64,000 nt of DNA from Draconibacterium aestuarii (GTDB taxonomy: Bacteria; Bacteroidota; Bacteroidia; Bacteroidales; Prolixibacteraceae): NCBI GenBank assembly GCA_026671195.1, contig JAPOHD010000002.1:62001-126000 (forward strand). Direction: 5' to 3'. The notes below the pieces were generated by a model. The model had not been told where the DNA came from. It ran no database searches and was given only the letters and a program-made list of their open reading frames with translations. The translations under genes were made by a program, and so were the position numbers. Each line of letters begins with the position of its first letter. Positions within the stretch are counted from its first letter, which is position 1. Shown here piece after piece: positions 35,649 to 44,862 of the stretch.

Positions 35649-36575
35649 TTATTCTGCTTTTAAATAGGGAATGGTAAAGTAAAACGAAGAACCTTTTCCG
35701 GGATTCGATTCAACCCATATTTTCCCGCCCAGCAATTCAACGTTTCCTTTACAAATAGACAAGCCTAAACCTACACCATCGTTTATTTTTGTTTCCGAGG
35801 TATTTAACTGCCTGAAACGTTGAAATACCTGCTTATGGAATTGGGGCGGTATTCCTGCACCCGTATCGCTTACACAAAACCGAATTTCATTGTTCTGCAG
35901 CAGATAACTTAATGTAATGCTCCCTTCTTCCGAATATTTATTTGCATTGGTAACCAGGTTCGAAATAATTTGACTGAGTTTCATTTCGTCGGTGCATATT
36001 GTGCCCCGTTCATCCGAAAGTCCTTTTTTTACTGCGAATTGAATCTTGTTTTTTATCAGCGGTGTAAACGAATTGTATATATCATCCAAAAGCAGGTTTA
36101 GGTTCACCTTGTCCTGGCTTACTTTCATATTCCCCGTTTCAATTAGCGATATATCCATCAGCTCATCTACAATTTTCAGCAGTTGTTTCGAACTGGTTGT
36201 TATGTTCGCAACATATTCCGATGTTTCCTGTTTCGATACATTCTCTGTTTCCAGCAAATTTGAAAAACCAATGATGCTGTTCATTGGAGTCCGTATTTCG
36301 TGTGATATATTTTGCAGAAAAGCACTTTTTAAGCGGTTGCTTTCCACCGCCTCTTGTTGGGCCTTTCGTAATTTCAAAAGGTGATTTTTTACCATAAAAA
36401 AAAGAAGGATAGCCGTAATGGTTACATAAAACCAGCCTTTATAGGTTTGCATTTCAGTAAGTACCGAATTGTCATCGGTTAATGAAGCAATCAGTTTGTC
36501 GGAAAAAATTATCCAGGCACCACCAACAATTAAATAAATGATTGTGATTTTATATTCGAATTTAAATTTTCGCAT
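35649..36575 (-). CDS. Membrane sensor histidine kinase
   Basis: 308-residue orphan kinase. Two membrane segments (about 10-28 and 46-63) frame a short periplasmic loop, followed by a HisKA domain with NISHEIRTPMNSIIGFSNLL (His about 92, phospho-acceptor), and an ATPase domain with the N box LVTNANKYSE, DTGAGIP, GVGLGLSICK and SNPGKGSSFYFTIP. The periplasmic loop is only about 15 residues, so it may sense the membrane or a partner. No response regulator gene lies next to it. Confidence 0.93.
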   Translation of the reverse strand: MRKFKFEYKITIIYLIVGGAWIIFSDKLIASLTDDNSVLTEMQTYKGWFYVTITAILLFFMVKNHLLKLRKAQQEAVESNRLKSAFLQNISHEIRTPMNSIIGFSNLLETENVSKQETSEYVANITTSSKQLLKIVDELMDISLIETGNMKVSQDKVNLNLLLDDIYNSFTPLIKNKIQFAVKKGLSDERGTICTDEMKLSQIISNLVTNANKYSEEGSITLSYLLQNNEIRFCVSDTGAGIPPQFHKQVFQRFRQLNTSETKINDGVGLGLSICKGNVELLGGKIWVESNPGKGSSFYFTIPYLKAE

Positions 36576-36758
36576 ACCGGACTGTCTAATGTTGCTATAA
36601 ATATTTATGCAAACATAAAGAATTATAACGACTCAAATGCCTTCTCCATTGTTGCAGTTGAAAATCATAATATTTATCGCGCTGGTTGTAGTTGCAAACA
36701 GGAAGGTGGTTACCTGATGGCTGCATAGGGTTGAACCGGGGTTGATGATTAGGCCTCT

Positions 36759-37118
36759 TTACTCTTGTTCCGAAGCCAGTTGCTCTTTTATCAGTTGTTC
36801 AATCTTATCAAGCTTGTTTATGGGAACCGAATGGAGTGTTTTTGTGATATCTACTATCTTTTCGGGTTTGCGGATGTTGTTAATCGGATGATCTTTTGCC
36901 ACATCGGCTTGAGAGTCGGGAACCCATTCGAAAAAATCGTTAGGCGTGCAACACAGCAGTATACACAGTTTTTCCATATCCTGTAGCCTGATGCTGCTTA
37001 CTCTGTTTTTACTAATCTTTGCGGCAAAGTTTTCAGGGAATCCTGAACGATGAAGAAAAGTAAAGCGTTTCTCAATGCCGCGGGCTTTAAAAATCCTGTC
37101 GAAATTGTAACGTAACAT
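36759..37118 (-). CDS. Cro/C1-type helix-turn-helix protein
   Basis: 119-residue putative regulator. The N-terminal 65 residues have the helical pattern of a minimal XRE/HTH_26 domain (LRYNFDRIFKARGIEKRF, then ISKNRVSSIRLQDMEKLCILLCCTPNDFFEW), typical of single-domain Bacteroidota regulators. The C-terminal half is polar, with a possible amphipathic helix (NKLDKIEQLIKEQLASEQE). Immediately upstream is the 21-bp phased array, a candidate regulatory target. No partner gene is on the same strand nearby. Confidence 0.8.
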   Translation of the reverse strand: MLRYNFDRIFKARGIEKRFTFLHRSGFPENFAAKISKNRVSSIRLQDMEKLCILLCCTPNDFFEWVPDSQADVAKDHPINNIRKPEKIVDITKTLHSVPINKLDKIEQLIKEQLASEQE

Positions 37119-37467
37119 GTGGTTGTTTTATTTTGAGTTTAACTTTCAACAAGTTACGTTAAAATACCGATACTTTACCAATAGAAATAATACGAATACG
37201 TTAAAAAAGCTTCAGTTTACTTTAAATAATGGGTAGTTAACTTTAAACAAAGGGTGCTTCACTTTCCACAATTGGTATTTTACTTTTTGCAATAGATTCT
37301 TGACTTTACGTAATAAGTTATTGACTTTAAGCAATATGTACTGTGCTTTAAGTTGTGGATTCATTACTTTTAGTAATGAGATATTTACTTTAAGTAATAA
37401 GTGATTTACTTTAATAAATAGATATTTTACTTTGTGCAACGTAAGTTGGTGGTAGTTGTATAGCTGC
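37119..37467. other. Intergenic region carrying the 21-bp array
   Basis: 349 bases between the HTH gene start and the stop of the K+ channel gene. The array takes most of it. A 75-codon minus-strand frame across the array is a heptad translation of the 21-base unit and is not taken as a gene. Confidence 0.6.
37213..37449. repeat. Tandem array, 11 copies, 21-bp period
   Basis: The anchor ACTTTA (or close variants) begins at 37219, 37240, 37261, 37282, 37303, 37324, 37345, 37366, 37387, 37408 and 37429, always exactly 21 bases apart although the unit sequence varies (for example ACTTTAAGTAATAAG). 21 bases are two turns of B-DNA, so all anchors face the same side of the helix. Confidence 0.88.
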
Positions 37468-38511
37468 TTATTCTTCGCTTTGCATTACATCAATCAGCTT
37501 TTTTATTTGATCAGGGTTCCCCAAAACAAATAACTGGTCGTTACGCGAGAGTATCATTTGCGGATCAGGATTAAAAACATAACGGGCTCCACTAATTTTT
37601 ATCCCAATAATATTGGCACCTGTATGTTCGCGTACTTTCAAATCGGCAATCGATTTACCCACAAAACGTTGTGCCAGATTTTTACACGGAATCTCTTCGA
37701 GGCTCACATCCTGTGTTTTTTGCAGTAAAATGTATTCAATAAATTCTACAACATCGGGTTGGTGAACCAGCTTGGCCATTCGTTGGCCGCCAATACGTTC
37801 AGGCATAATAATATTGGTAGCGCCGGCACGTTTCAATTTCATCTGGCTTTCCAGTTCCGAAGCACGGCTAATCACCGTTAGTCCCGGATTCATACTTCGG
37901 GCAGTGAGCACCACAAATACATTGTCGGCATCATTGGGTGTGGTGGCAATTAGTGCTCTGGCCTGGTGAATACGCGCCTGGTCAAGCGTTTCTTCGTGAG
38001 TGGCATCGCCTCTGATGTAGAGTAAATTCTCATTGTCGCGTATCCTCGAAATTACATTCTCGCGCTTATCCAGAATTACAAACGGTACTCCATTTTCTTC
38101 CAGTTCCATGGCGGCCTGCTCGCCATTTCTTCCGTAGCCCACAATAATTACATGGTCTTTTAATTTTGCAATTTTTTTATCCACTCTGTACGTTTTTATA
38201 TAGTTAGCCAATTCTCCGTCAAAAACAAAACGTGCCATATTCGATCCTACATATGCCAAACTTCCCAAACTCACAATAATCAGCACAATCGTGAAAACCA
38301 TTCCTGCCTCAGTCGGATCGTGTCCCACATGTTTAAACCCAACGGTTGAAATGGTAATTACCGTCATGTAGAGGCTTTCCAGCAAACTCAGTTCTTCAAT
38401 ATAATAATAGCCGATTGTTCCAAATCCAAGAATCGAAATAAGAAGTGCGATACCTATTTTTATCGTGTTGCTCGAAACCTCTTGAAATTTATTGTACTGT
38501 TGACTATACAT
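37468..38511 (-). CDS. K+ channel-like protein with TrkA-N and TrkA-C domains
   Basis: Two-transmembrane pore plus cytoplasmic RCK domain. The 347-residue product has membrane helices at about 16-36 and 72-92 around a pore region TVITISTVGFKHVGHDPTEAG, a Rossmann TrkA-N domain from about 115 (HVIIVGYGRNGEQAAMEL, with GxGxxG-like turn) and a TrkA-C domain from about 260. The filter reads TVGFK where K+ channels have TVGYG or TVGFG, so ion selectivity is doubtful. It is 6 bases downstream of the DUF2851 gene, so cotranscribed. Confidence 0.88.
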   Translation of the reverse strand: MYSQQYNKFQEVSSNTIKIGIALLISILGFGTIGYYYIEELSLLESLYMTVITISTVGFKHVGHDPTEAGMVFTIVLIIVSLGSLAYVGSNMARFVFDGELANYIKTYRVDKKIAKLKDHVIIVGYGRNGEQAAMELEENGVPFVILDKRENVISRIRDNENLLYIRGDATHEETLDQARIHQARALIATTPNDADNVFVVLTARSMNPGLTVISRASELESQMKLKRAGATNIIMPERIGGQRMAKLVHQPDVVEFIEYILLQKTQDVSLEEIPCKNLAQRFVGKSIADLKVREHTGANIIGIKISGARYVFNPDPQMILSRNDQLFVLGNPDQIKKLIDVMQSEE

Positions 38512-38517
38512 ATATGG

Positions 38518-39825
38518 TTAATGGTTTTGATTTTCGGGTGCCGATACCAGTTTTGCACCCACGTGGCAATTTAAGCATTTTTTTGTTTTGCAGTAGTGGT
38601 TTTTTAACTGAAGTAGTGCCTGCGATTCAAAGGCTGAACGCGGCTCAATACCTAATTCGTGCCATTTTGTTACAACCGAATTATGTTCTGCCGGCAGTTT
38701 GTCTAAAAATTCCAGTGCCCTGTTCTTTAAGTGGTGTTTGTTTTGTTTTTCGCCGTAAACAAAAAGAAAGGGGATTACAACATTGAGTATGAGAATATTT
38801 GTTGATGTTTCGCCCAGTTCTTTTTCCGCCGTGTTTTTCGATATTTTGTTAAAATTGTAATGCGTATTCCAGTATTCCGATGCTTTTACTTTGAAAAGCG
38901 CTTTTAATGTGTCCATGTTTTCAAGCTCTAAAATTTTTGAAAAAAGTCCGTGCGATTTATAAATTAAAGCTGCCAACTGTGCTATCCGTATGGTTGGGAA
39001 GTTTACAGGGCGTAATCGCATAAATTTCCAAAGGTGACTTTCAATGGCTTGCAACTTGTATTTTTTGTACAGAAACGAATACTCATCGCGCAGCCGAAGA
39101 AAATACTCATCGCCCAGAAGTTGATTGTTTAATAATCCCGAATTCCCGAATAATAAAGCCTCAAGCTGAAAAATATTGTTTTTGTGTTTTGCCAGAATGG
39201 GCATGGGAAGCGAATTTGCCAGCAACCCGAACGGAATGGCATTTACTTTAAATCCAAACATCCGTACCAGCATCTGGTAAAACGTTTCGTTCCAGTCGTT
39301 GTTGTTTTGGTGTAAACGCGCAAAAATTTCTTTGGTTTTGTCCTCAAGGCGTTCAATCATCAGGCGGTTGAATCCGAGTTGCAAAATAATAGGATCAATT
39401 TTATGGAAATGGTTCTGGCAGGCAATCCAGGTTTTGGCTTCCAACAGGTTTTTATAGTTTTTTCGAAGATGTTCCGGATAATCCAGAATCAATGTTGGTA
39501 TGATTTCTCCGTTGCTCCGGGGAACTTGCATGTCATTGGTTTCAACCACGTGCAAAATTACATTGTCGTAAGCTTTATCGACATGGTGATTGTGTTTTTG
39601 CCAATCAGAAGCTTTTTTGTGAATCTCAATGTTCCCCGCCCAAACGGTGTCGCCGATTTTAACTTTGGCATTAAAAAAATCAGGCCCCGAATCCATGTTT
39701 CGTTTTCCCTGATTTATAATTTCCAGTTCATTATTTTCTGTTGTTATTAAATCTTCAGAATAAAACAACCGGCTTTCCCAGATAAACTGTAAAAATTCTT
39801 CGGACATACTTTGTGGGTTATTCAT
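38518..39825 (-). CDS. DUF2851 family protein
   Basis: 435-residue protein, function unknown. The family is recognised by the N-terminal MSEEFLQFIWESRLF, NMDSGPDFFNAKVKIGDTVWAGNIEIHKKASDW (in part), HNHHVDKAYDNVILHVV and a C-terminal CKTKKCLNCHVG cysteine cluster. The N-terminal half has the look of a restriction-endonuclease-like fold (Asp and Glu in PDF...IEIH), which is only a suggestion. No signal peptide. It lies directly upstream of the K+ channel gene. Confidence 0.85.
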   Translation of the reverse strand: MNNPQSMSEEFLQFIWESRLFYSEDLITTENNELEIINQGKRNMDSGPDFFNAKVKIGDTVWAGNIEIHKKASDWQKHNHHVDKAYDNVILHVVETNDMQVPRSNGEIIPTLILDYPEHLRKNYKNLLEAKTWIACQNHFHKIDPIILQLGFNRLMIERLEDKTKEIFARLHQNNNDWNETFYQMLVRMFGFKVNAIPFGLLANSLPMPILAKHKNNIFQLEALLFGNSGLLNNQLLGDEYFLRLRDEYSFLYKKYKLQAIESHLWKFMRLRPVNFPTIRIAQLAALIYKSHGLFSKILELENMDTLKALFKVKASEYWNTHYNFNKISKNTAEKELGETSTNILILNVVIPFLFVYGEKQNKHHLKNRALEFLDKLPAEHNSVVTKWHELGIEPRSAFESQALLQLKNHYCKTKKCLNCHVGAKLVSAPENQNH

Positions 39826-39883
39826 GTAGGAAATGATTTGATTCCCTATAAAAATAATGAAAATGTTTGAACAAAAATAATCA

Positions 39884-40420
39884 CTATTCGCTCCGGGTTA
39901 TTTTCTGAAATACATCCCACAAAACAATTCCGGCACTAACCGAAATGTTAAACGAATGTTTGATGCCAAATTGTGGAATTTCAATGCTTCCGTCGCAACT
40001 ATTAACCACCGATTGTTTTACGCCTTTTACTTCGTTTCCAAAAACCAGTGCTGGTTTCTCTCCGGGGGCCGGGTTGTAATCGGGGAGCGAAATGCTGTTC
40101 TCCACTTGTTCGATGGCATACACTTTATACCCTTCAGTTTGCAGTTTTTTTACCACGTCTTCGGTGTTTTCAAAGTATTCCCATTCCACCGATTTTTCGG
40201 CATCTAAAGCTGTTTTGCGAATTTCGTTATTCGGAGGAGTTGCTGTTATTCCGCAGAGGTAAATCTTTTCAATCAGCAAAGCATCCGAAGTACGAAATAC
40301 CGATCCAATGTTGTTGCAACTTCTAATGTTGTCTAAAACCACAACTATTGGTGTTTTTTGTGTGCTTTTGTATTGGTCTACCGTCAAACGGTTGAGTTCT
40401 TTATTTCGTAGTTTACGCAT
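39884..40420 (-). CDS. TrmH/SpoU family RNA 2'-O-methyltransferase
   Basis: SPOUT-fold enzyme that methylates a ribose in tRNA or rRNA with S-adenosylmethionine. The product of 178 residues shows motif 1 LDNIRSCNNIGSVFRTSDAL, motif 2 LVFGNEVKGV and motif 3 IPQFGIKHSFNISVSAGIVLWD (in part), the knot region. It is a minimal catalytic domain without an added RNA-binding domain, as in TrmL/TrmH relatives; the target cannot be told. Start at MRKLRNKEL; an ATG three codons earlier is possible. Confidence 0.9.
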   Translation of the reverse strand: MRKLRNKELNRLTVDQYKSTQKTPIVVVLDNIRSCNNIGSVFRTSDALLIEKIYLCGITATPPNNEIRKTALDAEKSVEWEYFENTEDVVKKLQTEGYKVYAIEQVENSISLPDYNPAPGEKPALVFGNEVKGVKQSVVNSCDGSIEIPQFGIKHSFNISVSAGIVLWDVFQKITRSE

Positions 40421-40499
40421 ACAGTTCAATTTTTGCTGTCATTTCAACGAGTTACGAGGAGAAATCTGATAATTGTGAAGGTAAATTACCTTTCATTTT

Positions 40500-41759
40500 T
40501 TACCAATTTACTTTTGCTCTTTTAAAAGGTTGTGTCATACAACGTGCGCCACCGCCACCGCGCGCCAGTTCCGATCCGGCAATAGTTACCACACATTTTT
40601 TGTAATTGTCGGGTGATACTTTCCCTGAAATAACATCGGTTGCTGCCAACACTTCAAAGCCATTTTTATGCAATTCCTCAATGGTGTGCACATTGCGTTG
40701 GTACCCAATTACTTTTCCCGGGGCAAAAGCAAAAAAATTCGCTCCACTGTGCCATTGTTCTCTTTCCTGGGTCCAGGGATCGTTGTTGCCGCCGCAATAA
40801 ATCGGTTCCAAATCCATTCCTAGTTTTTTTAATGCTGCCGGAATGTTGGGTATTTCTTCAATTTGGGTAACCTTGCCATTCTCAATTTCCAGATGAATAG
40901 TTTTGTACCTGTTCATTCCAAATATCACCGGCGGATAAACCATGCAGGTATCGGTATCTAAAAAAGTAAAAACCATATCGAGGTGAATAAACGACTCGGG
41001 TGTTGCGGGTAGTTCCTGAACAATAATATGGTGTTTTCCCTTTTTCAGGTGTTTTATGTTTTCAATAATAAAATCAATTCCCTGGGTGCTGGAACGCACA
41101 CCGGTTCCGATTACAAAAATATCTTCGCGGGCAACCTGAAAATCGCCGCCTTCAATTTTTGATTTCCGGTTGACCAATAAACCTTCGCGCGGTTTTCCGG
41201 CATTTAAAGTTTGTGTTTCAAAATTTGAATGATGCTTATAAATCGCTTCCATAATTATCGATTCCCGCTCTCGAACCGGATTGGCCATTTTCCCAATTAA
41301 CATGTGCTCGTTCATTGCCATGGCCGAGTCGCGCGTAAAAAACAGGTTGTGTAACGGACGAAGCAAAAAACGTTCGTTGCTTAAGTAATTTGTGAGGTTG
41401 TTTTTTTCCAGCACCACACCTTCAATTAGTAAATTTGCCAGTTCTGCCGGGGAAACTCCCAGTAATTGATCACACGAGTTCAGATGTTCGGTAATACAGA
41501 TTTCCTTCAAAAGGTTCGTTTTTACCTTTTCATCTTTTACTATGTCGGCAAGCAGATCTTTTACTTCAAATACAGTAGATACTTTTCTTAAAACACCTGC
41601 AAACTGTGCATACTCTTTCGATGCAATAGAAAGATTTAATATATCGCTGTACAGTGCACGTTCGGCATTTTCGGGTGTCATGTTTTCCACTTCCGAACCG
41701 GGTGTATGAATCAGAACACCTTCTAATTTTCCAATTTCAGAATGAACTGCTGTCTTCAT
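40500..41759 (-). CDS. Arginine deiminase family protein
   Basis: Guanidino-group modifying enzyme of the pentein fold; hydrolyses arginine to citrulline and ammonia if it is a true ArcA. The product of about 419 residues has the ADI signatures: LFFTRDSAMAM near 165, SKIEGGDFQVAREDIFVIG near 222, FIHLDMVFTFLD near 265 and the C-terminal ARGGGGARCMTQP with the nucleophilic Cys. Length is right for ArcA. No arcB, arcC or antiporter gene is next to it. Start placed at MKTAVHSEIGKLEGVLIHTPG, which matches the family N terminus. Confidence 0.88.
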   Translation of the reverse strand: MKTAVHSEIGKLEGVLIHTPGSEVENMTPENAERALYSDILNLSIASKEYAQFAGVLRKVSTVFEVKDLLADIVKDEKVKTNLLKEICITEHLNSCDQLLGVSPAELANLLIEGVVLEKNNLTNYLSNERFLLRPLHNLFFTRDSAMAMNEHMLIGKMANPVRERESIIMEAIYKHHSNFETQTLNAGKPREGLLVNRKSKIEGGDFQVAREDIFVIGTGVRSSTQGIDFIIENIKHLKKGKHHIIVQELPATPESFIHLDMVFTFLDTDTCMVYPPVIFGMNRYKTIHLEIENGKVTQIEEIPNIPAALKKLGMDLEPIYCGGNNDPWTQEREQWHSGANFFAFAPGKVIGYQRNVHTIEELHKNGFEVLAATDVISGKVSPDNYKKCVVTIAGSELARGGGGARCMTQPFKRAKVNW

Positions 41760-41879
41760 TTTTCGTATACAATTTGTAGCTTTCGCCAAGTTTAAACGGC
41801 TCAAAGATATAAACTTTGCATGGGGTACAATTGTAAAATACATTATTCGTTCTACTTTTATGTTTTTAAAAATGTTTAT

Positions 41880-42464
41880 GTGAAAAGGCTAATTTTCATA
41901 CTGTTTTTATCTACTGCTTTTGTTATTTCTAAAGCACAGGAGCGCGACACATCGAAAGAATTTATGGGATATGTTGAAGATGGCGACACCATAATTTTTA
42001 AAAATATAAAGGAGGTGGTTGTTTTTCCGCAACGAGAGTTTAAAAACAAGCGGCAATACCGGCGTTATTCGAGGTATGTTCAAAAGGTAAAGAAAGTATA
42101 TCCGGTGGCGGTTGAAGCCCGCGAACTTTTGGAAGAATACGAGCCTCAATATTATGCCCTTGAAAGCAATAAAGAGCGGCGAAGAATGATGAAACAAGTG
42201 GAGAAAGAGCTGCTTGACAAACACAAAGAGGAATTAAAAAAGTGGTCGATTTCGGATGGCCGGATTCTTCTAAAGCTAATAAATCGCGAAACCGAACGTA
42301 CTCCGTATAGTTTGATTCAGGATTTTAGAGGCGATGTGAGTGCGCTGTTCTGGCAGGGGATTGCCCGGCTGTTTAAAAATAACCTGAAAGATGGATACGA
42401 GCCCGACGACGAAGATAAAATGCTGGAGGAAATTGTTACTTTAATCGAACTGGGATATTTGTAA
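41880..42464 (+). CDS. DUF4294 family exported protein
   Basis: About 195 residues, function unknown. A signal peptide (KRLIFILFLSTAFVISKAQ) is followed by an acidic strand region (GYVEDGDTIIFKNIKEVVVFP) and a long basic helical part (RRYSRYVQKVKKVYPVAVEA, ESNKERRRMMKQVEKELLDK), the DUF4294 pattern. Start taken as GTG at 41880, which puts the signal at the N terminus; an ATG at 41820 would add 20 residues. The stop is followed at once by the ATG of thpR, so translation is coupled. Confidence 0.82.
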   Translation: MKRLIFILFLSTAFVISKAQERDTSKEFMGYVEDGDTIIFKNIKEVVVFPQREFKNKRQYRRYSRYVQKVKKVYPVAVEARELLEEYEPQYYALESNKERRRMMKQVEKELLDKHKEELKKWSISDGRILLKLINRETERTPYSLIQDFRGDVSALFWQGIARLFKNNLKDGYEPDDEDKMLEEIVTLIELGYL

Positions 42465-43031
42465 ATGCAATCGGAAATAAGAACATTTATTGCGGTTAAA
42501 ATTCGCCCTGAACAAAAGCTGTTGAAGCTGCTTAAAGATTTTAAAAGTGTTTTTGCCGGCGAAAGTATAAAATGGGTTGATGAGGATAATCTTCATCTTA
42601 CGCTTCGCTTTTTAGGCAATACTACACGACAACAATTGTATGAATTGGTTGACCGTTTGCAGGTAGTTGCAGAACTGACTGATTCTTTTCAGCTAAAAAT
42701 TAAAGGTGCTGGTTATTTTAAAAGCAAGGGGCAGCCGCGTGTTGTGTTTGTACGAATTATAGATTCTGATTCATTGTCGGAACTGGTTGCCGGGATCGAG
42801 CAAAATGCAGTAGCTATCGGATTTCAGGATGAATTAAAAGCTTTCCGGCCTCATTTAACACTGGGCAGGATAAAACATTTAGAAAACAAAAACCGTTTTT
42901 ATTCGAAGATGGAAAAACTGGAAAGCATCGATTTTCAAAAGGTAGATGTTACGGAGTTTATACTTTATCAAAGTATATTACGACCAGAAGGGCCTGTTTA
43001 TAGAGTAATTAAAAAATTCGAACTAAAATGA
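42465..43031 (+). CDS. thpR: RNA 2',3'-cyclic phosphodiesterase
   Basis: 2H-family enzyme that opens 2',3'-cyclic phosphate ends of RNA. The 188-residue product has both H-x-T-x motifs, HLTLRFLG near 45 and HLTLGRI near 127, and the IRTFIAVKI N terminus typical of LigT/ThpR. Its ATG abuts the stop of the DUF4294 gene and its last four bases overlap the ATG of the next gene. Confidence 0.92.
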   Translation: MQSEIRTFIAVKIRPEQKLLKLLKDFKSVFAGESIKWVDEDNLHLTLRFLGNTTRQQLYELVDRLQVVAELTDSFQLKIKGAGYFKSKGQPRVVFVRIIDSDSLSELVAGIEQNAVAIGFQDELKAFRPHLTLGRIKHLENKNRFYSKMEKLESIDFQKVDVTEFILYQSILRPEGPVYRVIKKFELK

Positions 43032-43345
43032 TAAGCAAAACGCCTGAACCACCTTATTACGCGGTAATTTTTACTTCACTCAGGACCGACGGGGACGAGG
43101 GATATGCTGCCATGTCGGAGAAAATGCTACAACTTGCAAGTAGGGCAAAAGGTTTTTTAGGAGCCGAATGGGCCAGGAATGAGCTTGGAATAACGGTATC
43201 GTATTGGGAAAGCCTGGAAGCCATTAAATGCTGGAAAAACGATGTGCAACACACCGTTGCTCGGAAATTGGGTAAAGAAAAGTGGTATAAAGCGTTTCGT
43301 GTGCGGGTGGCAAAGGTTGAAAGAGAGTACGGATTTGACGGTTGA
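43028..43345 (+). CDS. Antibiotic biosynthesis monooxygenase (ABM) domain protein
   Basis: 105-residue dimeric alpha-beta barrel protein. The pattern YYAVIFTSLRT, then MLQLASRAKGFLGAEWARNELGITVSYWESLEAIKCW (in part), fits the small ABM family found in many bacteria as single-domain oxidoreductase-like proteins of unclear substrate. It overlaps thpR by ATGA and is therefore the last gene of the DUF4294-thpR-ABM operon. Confidence 0.88.
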   Translation: MISKTPEPPYYAVIFTSLRTDGDEGYAAMSEKMLQLASRAKGFLGAEWARNELGITVSYWESLEAIKCWKNDVQHTVARKLGKEKWYKAFRVRVAKVEREYGFDG

Positions 43346-43348
43346 ATT

Positions 43349-44767
43349 TTATTTTCCGTTTCCTTTAAAACTAACCATTACAGTATAAATCAGAATTTTA
43401 AAATCAATGTAGAGTGAAATGTTTTTTAGGTACATCATATCGTAAGTTAATCGCTCCAGCATTTCATCTACATTCGATGCGTAACCATATTTAACCTGAC
43501 CCCACGATGTTATGCCCGGGCGCAATTTGTGTAAATGCGTATAATGGGGCGCCCTTTTTATTATCTGATTAATATAGTATTCGCGCTCAGGACGTGGACC
43601 AACCAACGACATACTTCCGGTAATTACATTGTAAAATTGTGGAATCTCATCGAGGTGAGTCTTGCGTAAAAATTTCCCAATGGGTGTAATACGATTGTCT
43701 TCTTCTGATGAAAGAGCAGGTGTTCCGTTTTCGGCTTCTGCAATCATACTTCGAAGTTTGTATATGTGAAAAGGTTTGCCAAACCTGCCAATACGCTCTT
43801 GTTTATAAAAAACCGGTCCTTTCGATGTAGTTTTAATGATAATACACAAAACAATAAATACAGGTAAAAACAGAATAATCGCCATGAGCGAGAACACAAC
43901 GTCTAACAAACGTTTGGTGTTTTCCTGCCAGCCCGGCATTAATCCGTTGCTTATTTTTATTAGCGGACTACCAAAAATGGTATTGGTTTTTGTCATTCCC
44001 GAAAGCAGATCGTATAAATCGGGGATTCCCCAGATCGTTATCTGGCGATTTTCGACGATGGTGAGTATTTCACTCAGTTTTTCGTGTTCTTTGGTTTCGA
44101 GCGCTAAAATAACCTCTTCAATATTCTTGTTTTCAATAATAGCTGCAATATCAGATATTTGTCCAAGCTTGGTAAGATGGTGACTTAAAATAGTATCATC
44201 ATTATCATCTAAACCAACATAACCCACAAATTTATTTCCAGCGGGTCGAATCTGGTTGGTCATTTCCTGATAGACCTTTAACGCCTTTTCGTTACTGCCA
44301 ATGATTAATGTATCAAAACCAATTTTACGTTTATGAATGTTGTGGATGGTTTGAGTAGTTAATATTAATCTGAAAAAATAGGTAATTGAAAAGTGTAGCG
44401 AAAATAAGGTAAAAAACAGGTGGTAGTAGTTTTTGTACGAGCCAATCCAGTCGTCGAGAAGAAAGGCAAAGAAAATAGCCACAACACCAACCAGGGTGAT
44501 CGAGAAAGTCTGGCCCAATTCCAATAATCGCGATCGGCGATAAATGTTTTTATAATAGCCGGTAATGTAATAAATGGTAATCCAAAACGAAGGAATAATA
44601 ATCAGCCCCAGGAAAAACTGCGGCGTAAATTCGAAAGGTATGTCCCAGTCGCCAAAAAACTGGGGCTCAATTACTTTTTTCCGATATACAAAAAACGTAG
44701 CCCACGCTATGGCAGCAGCAAAAAAATCGAAAAATAAATATTTGGCAACCTGCCTTGATTTATTCAT
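43349..44767 (-). CDS. Undecaprenyl-phosphate sugar phosphotransferase (WcaJ-like)
   Basis: Membrane enzyme that starts exopolysaccharide synthesis by placing a hexose-1-phosphate on undecaprenyl phosphate. In 472 residues: four N-terminal membrane segments (about 10-130), a CoA-binding-like Rossmann region (about 145-250, FDTLIIGSNEKALKVYQEM), a membrane-reentrant helix (VVFSLMAIILFLPVFIVLCI) and the bacterial sugar transferase domain (KGPVFYKQERIGRFGKPFHIYKLRSM, RKTHLDEIPQFYNVITGSMSLVGPRPE, both in part). Length fits the polyprenyl glycosylphosphotransferase family. No glycosyltransferase cluster is adjacent. Confidence 0.93.
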   Translation of the reverse strand: MNKSRQVAKYLFFDFFAAAIAWATFFVYRKKVIEPQFFGDWDIPFEFTPQFFLGLIIIPSFWITIYYITGYYKNIYRRSRLLELGQTFSITLVGVVAIFFAFLLDDWIGSYKNYYHLFFTLFSLHFSITYFFRLILTTQTIHNIHKRKIGFDTLIIGSNEKALKVYQEMTNQIRPAGNKFVGYVGLDDNDDTILSHHLTKLGQISDIAAIIENKNIEEVILALETKEHEKLSEILTIVENRQITIWGIPDLYDLLSGMTKTNTIFGSPLIKISNGLMPGWQENTKRLLDVVFSLMAIILFLPVFIVLCIIIKTTSKGPVFYKQERIGRFGKPFHIYKLRSMIAEAENGTPALSSEEDNRITPIGKFLRKTHLDEIPQFYNVITGSMSLVGPRPEREYYINQIIKRAPHYTHLHKLRPGITSWGQVKYGYASNVDEMLERLTYDMMYLKNISLYIDFKILIYTVMVSFKGNGK

Positions 44768-44862
44768 AAAAGCGATTAAGTCTGGTTATTTCAACAATGC
44801 AATTCATTGTTAAAACGTTAGCAAAAAAAAAATATTGCCGCAAAAGTATATTTTTATCGCTA

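Noticed and set aside
37212-37439. 75-codon minus-strand frame with heptad KVN repeats over the 21-bp array
   Set aside because: A 21-base period is a multiple of three, so one open frame through the array is expected without coding. No signal, Shine-Dalgarno or family resemblance; kept only as part of the array finding.
40500-41759. Arginine deiminase operon (arcABC)
   Set aside because: No arcB, arcC or arcD beside it; the gene stands alone, so only a family-level call is given.
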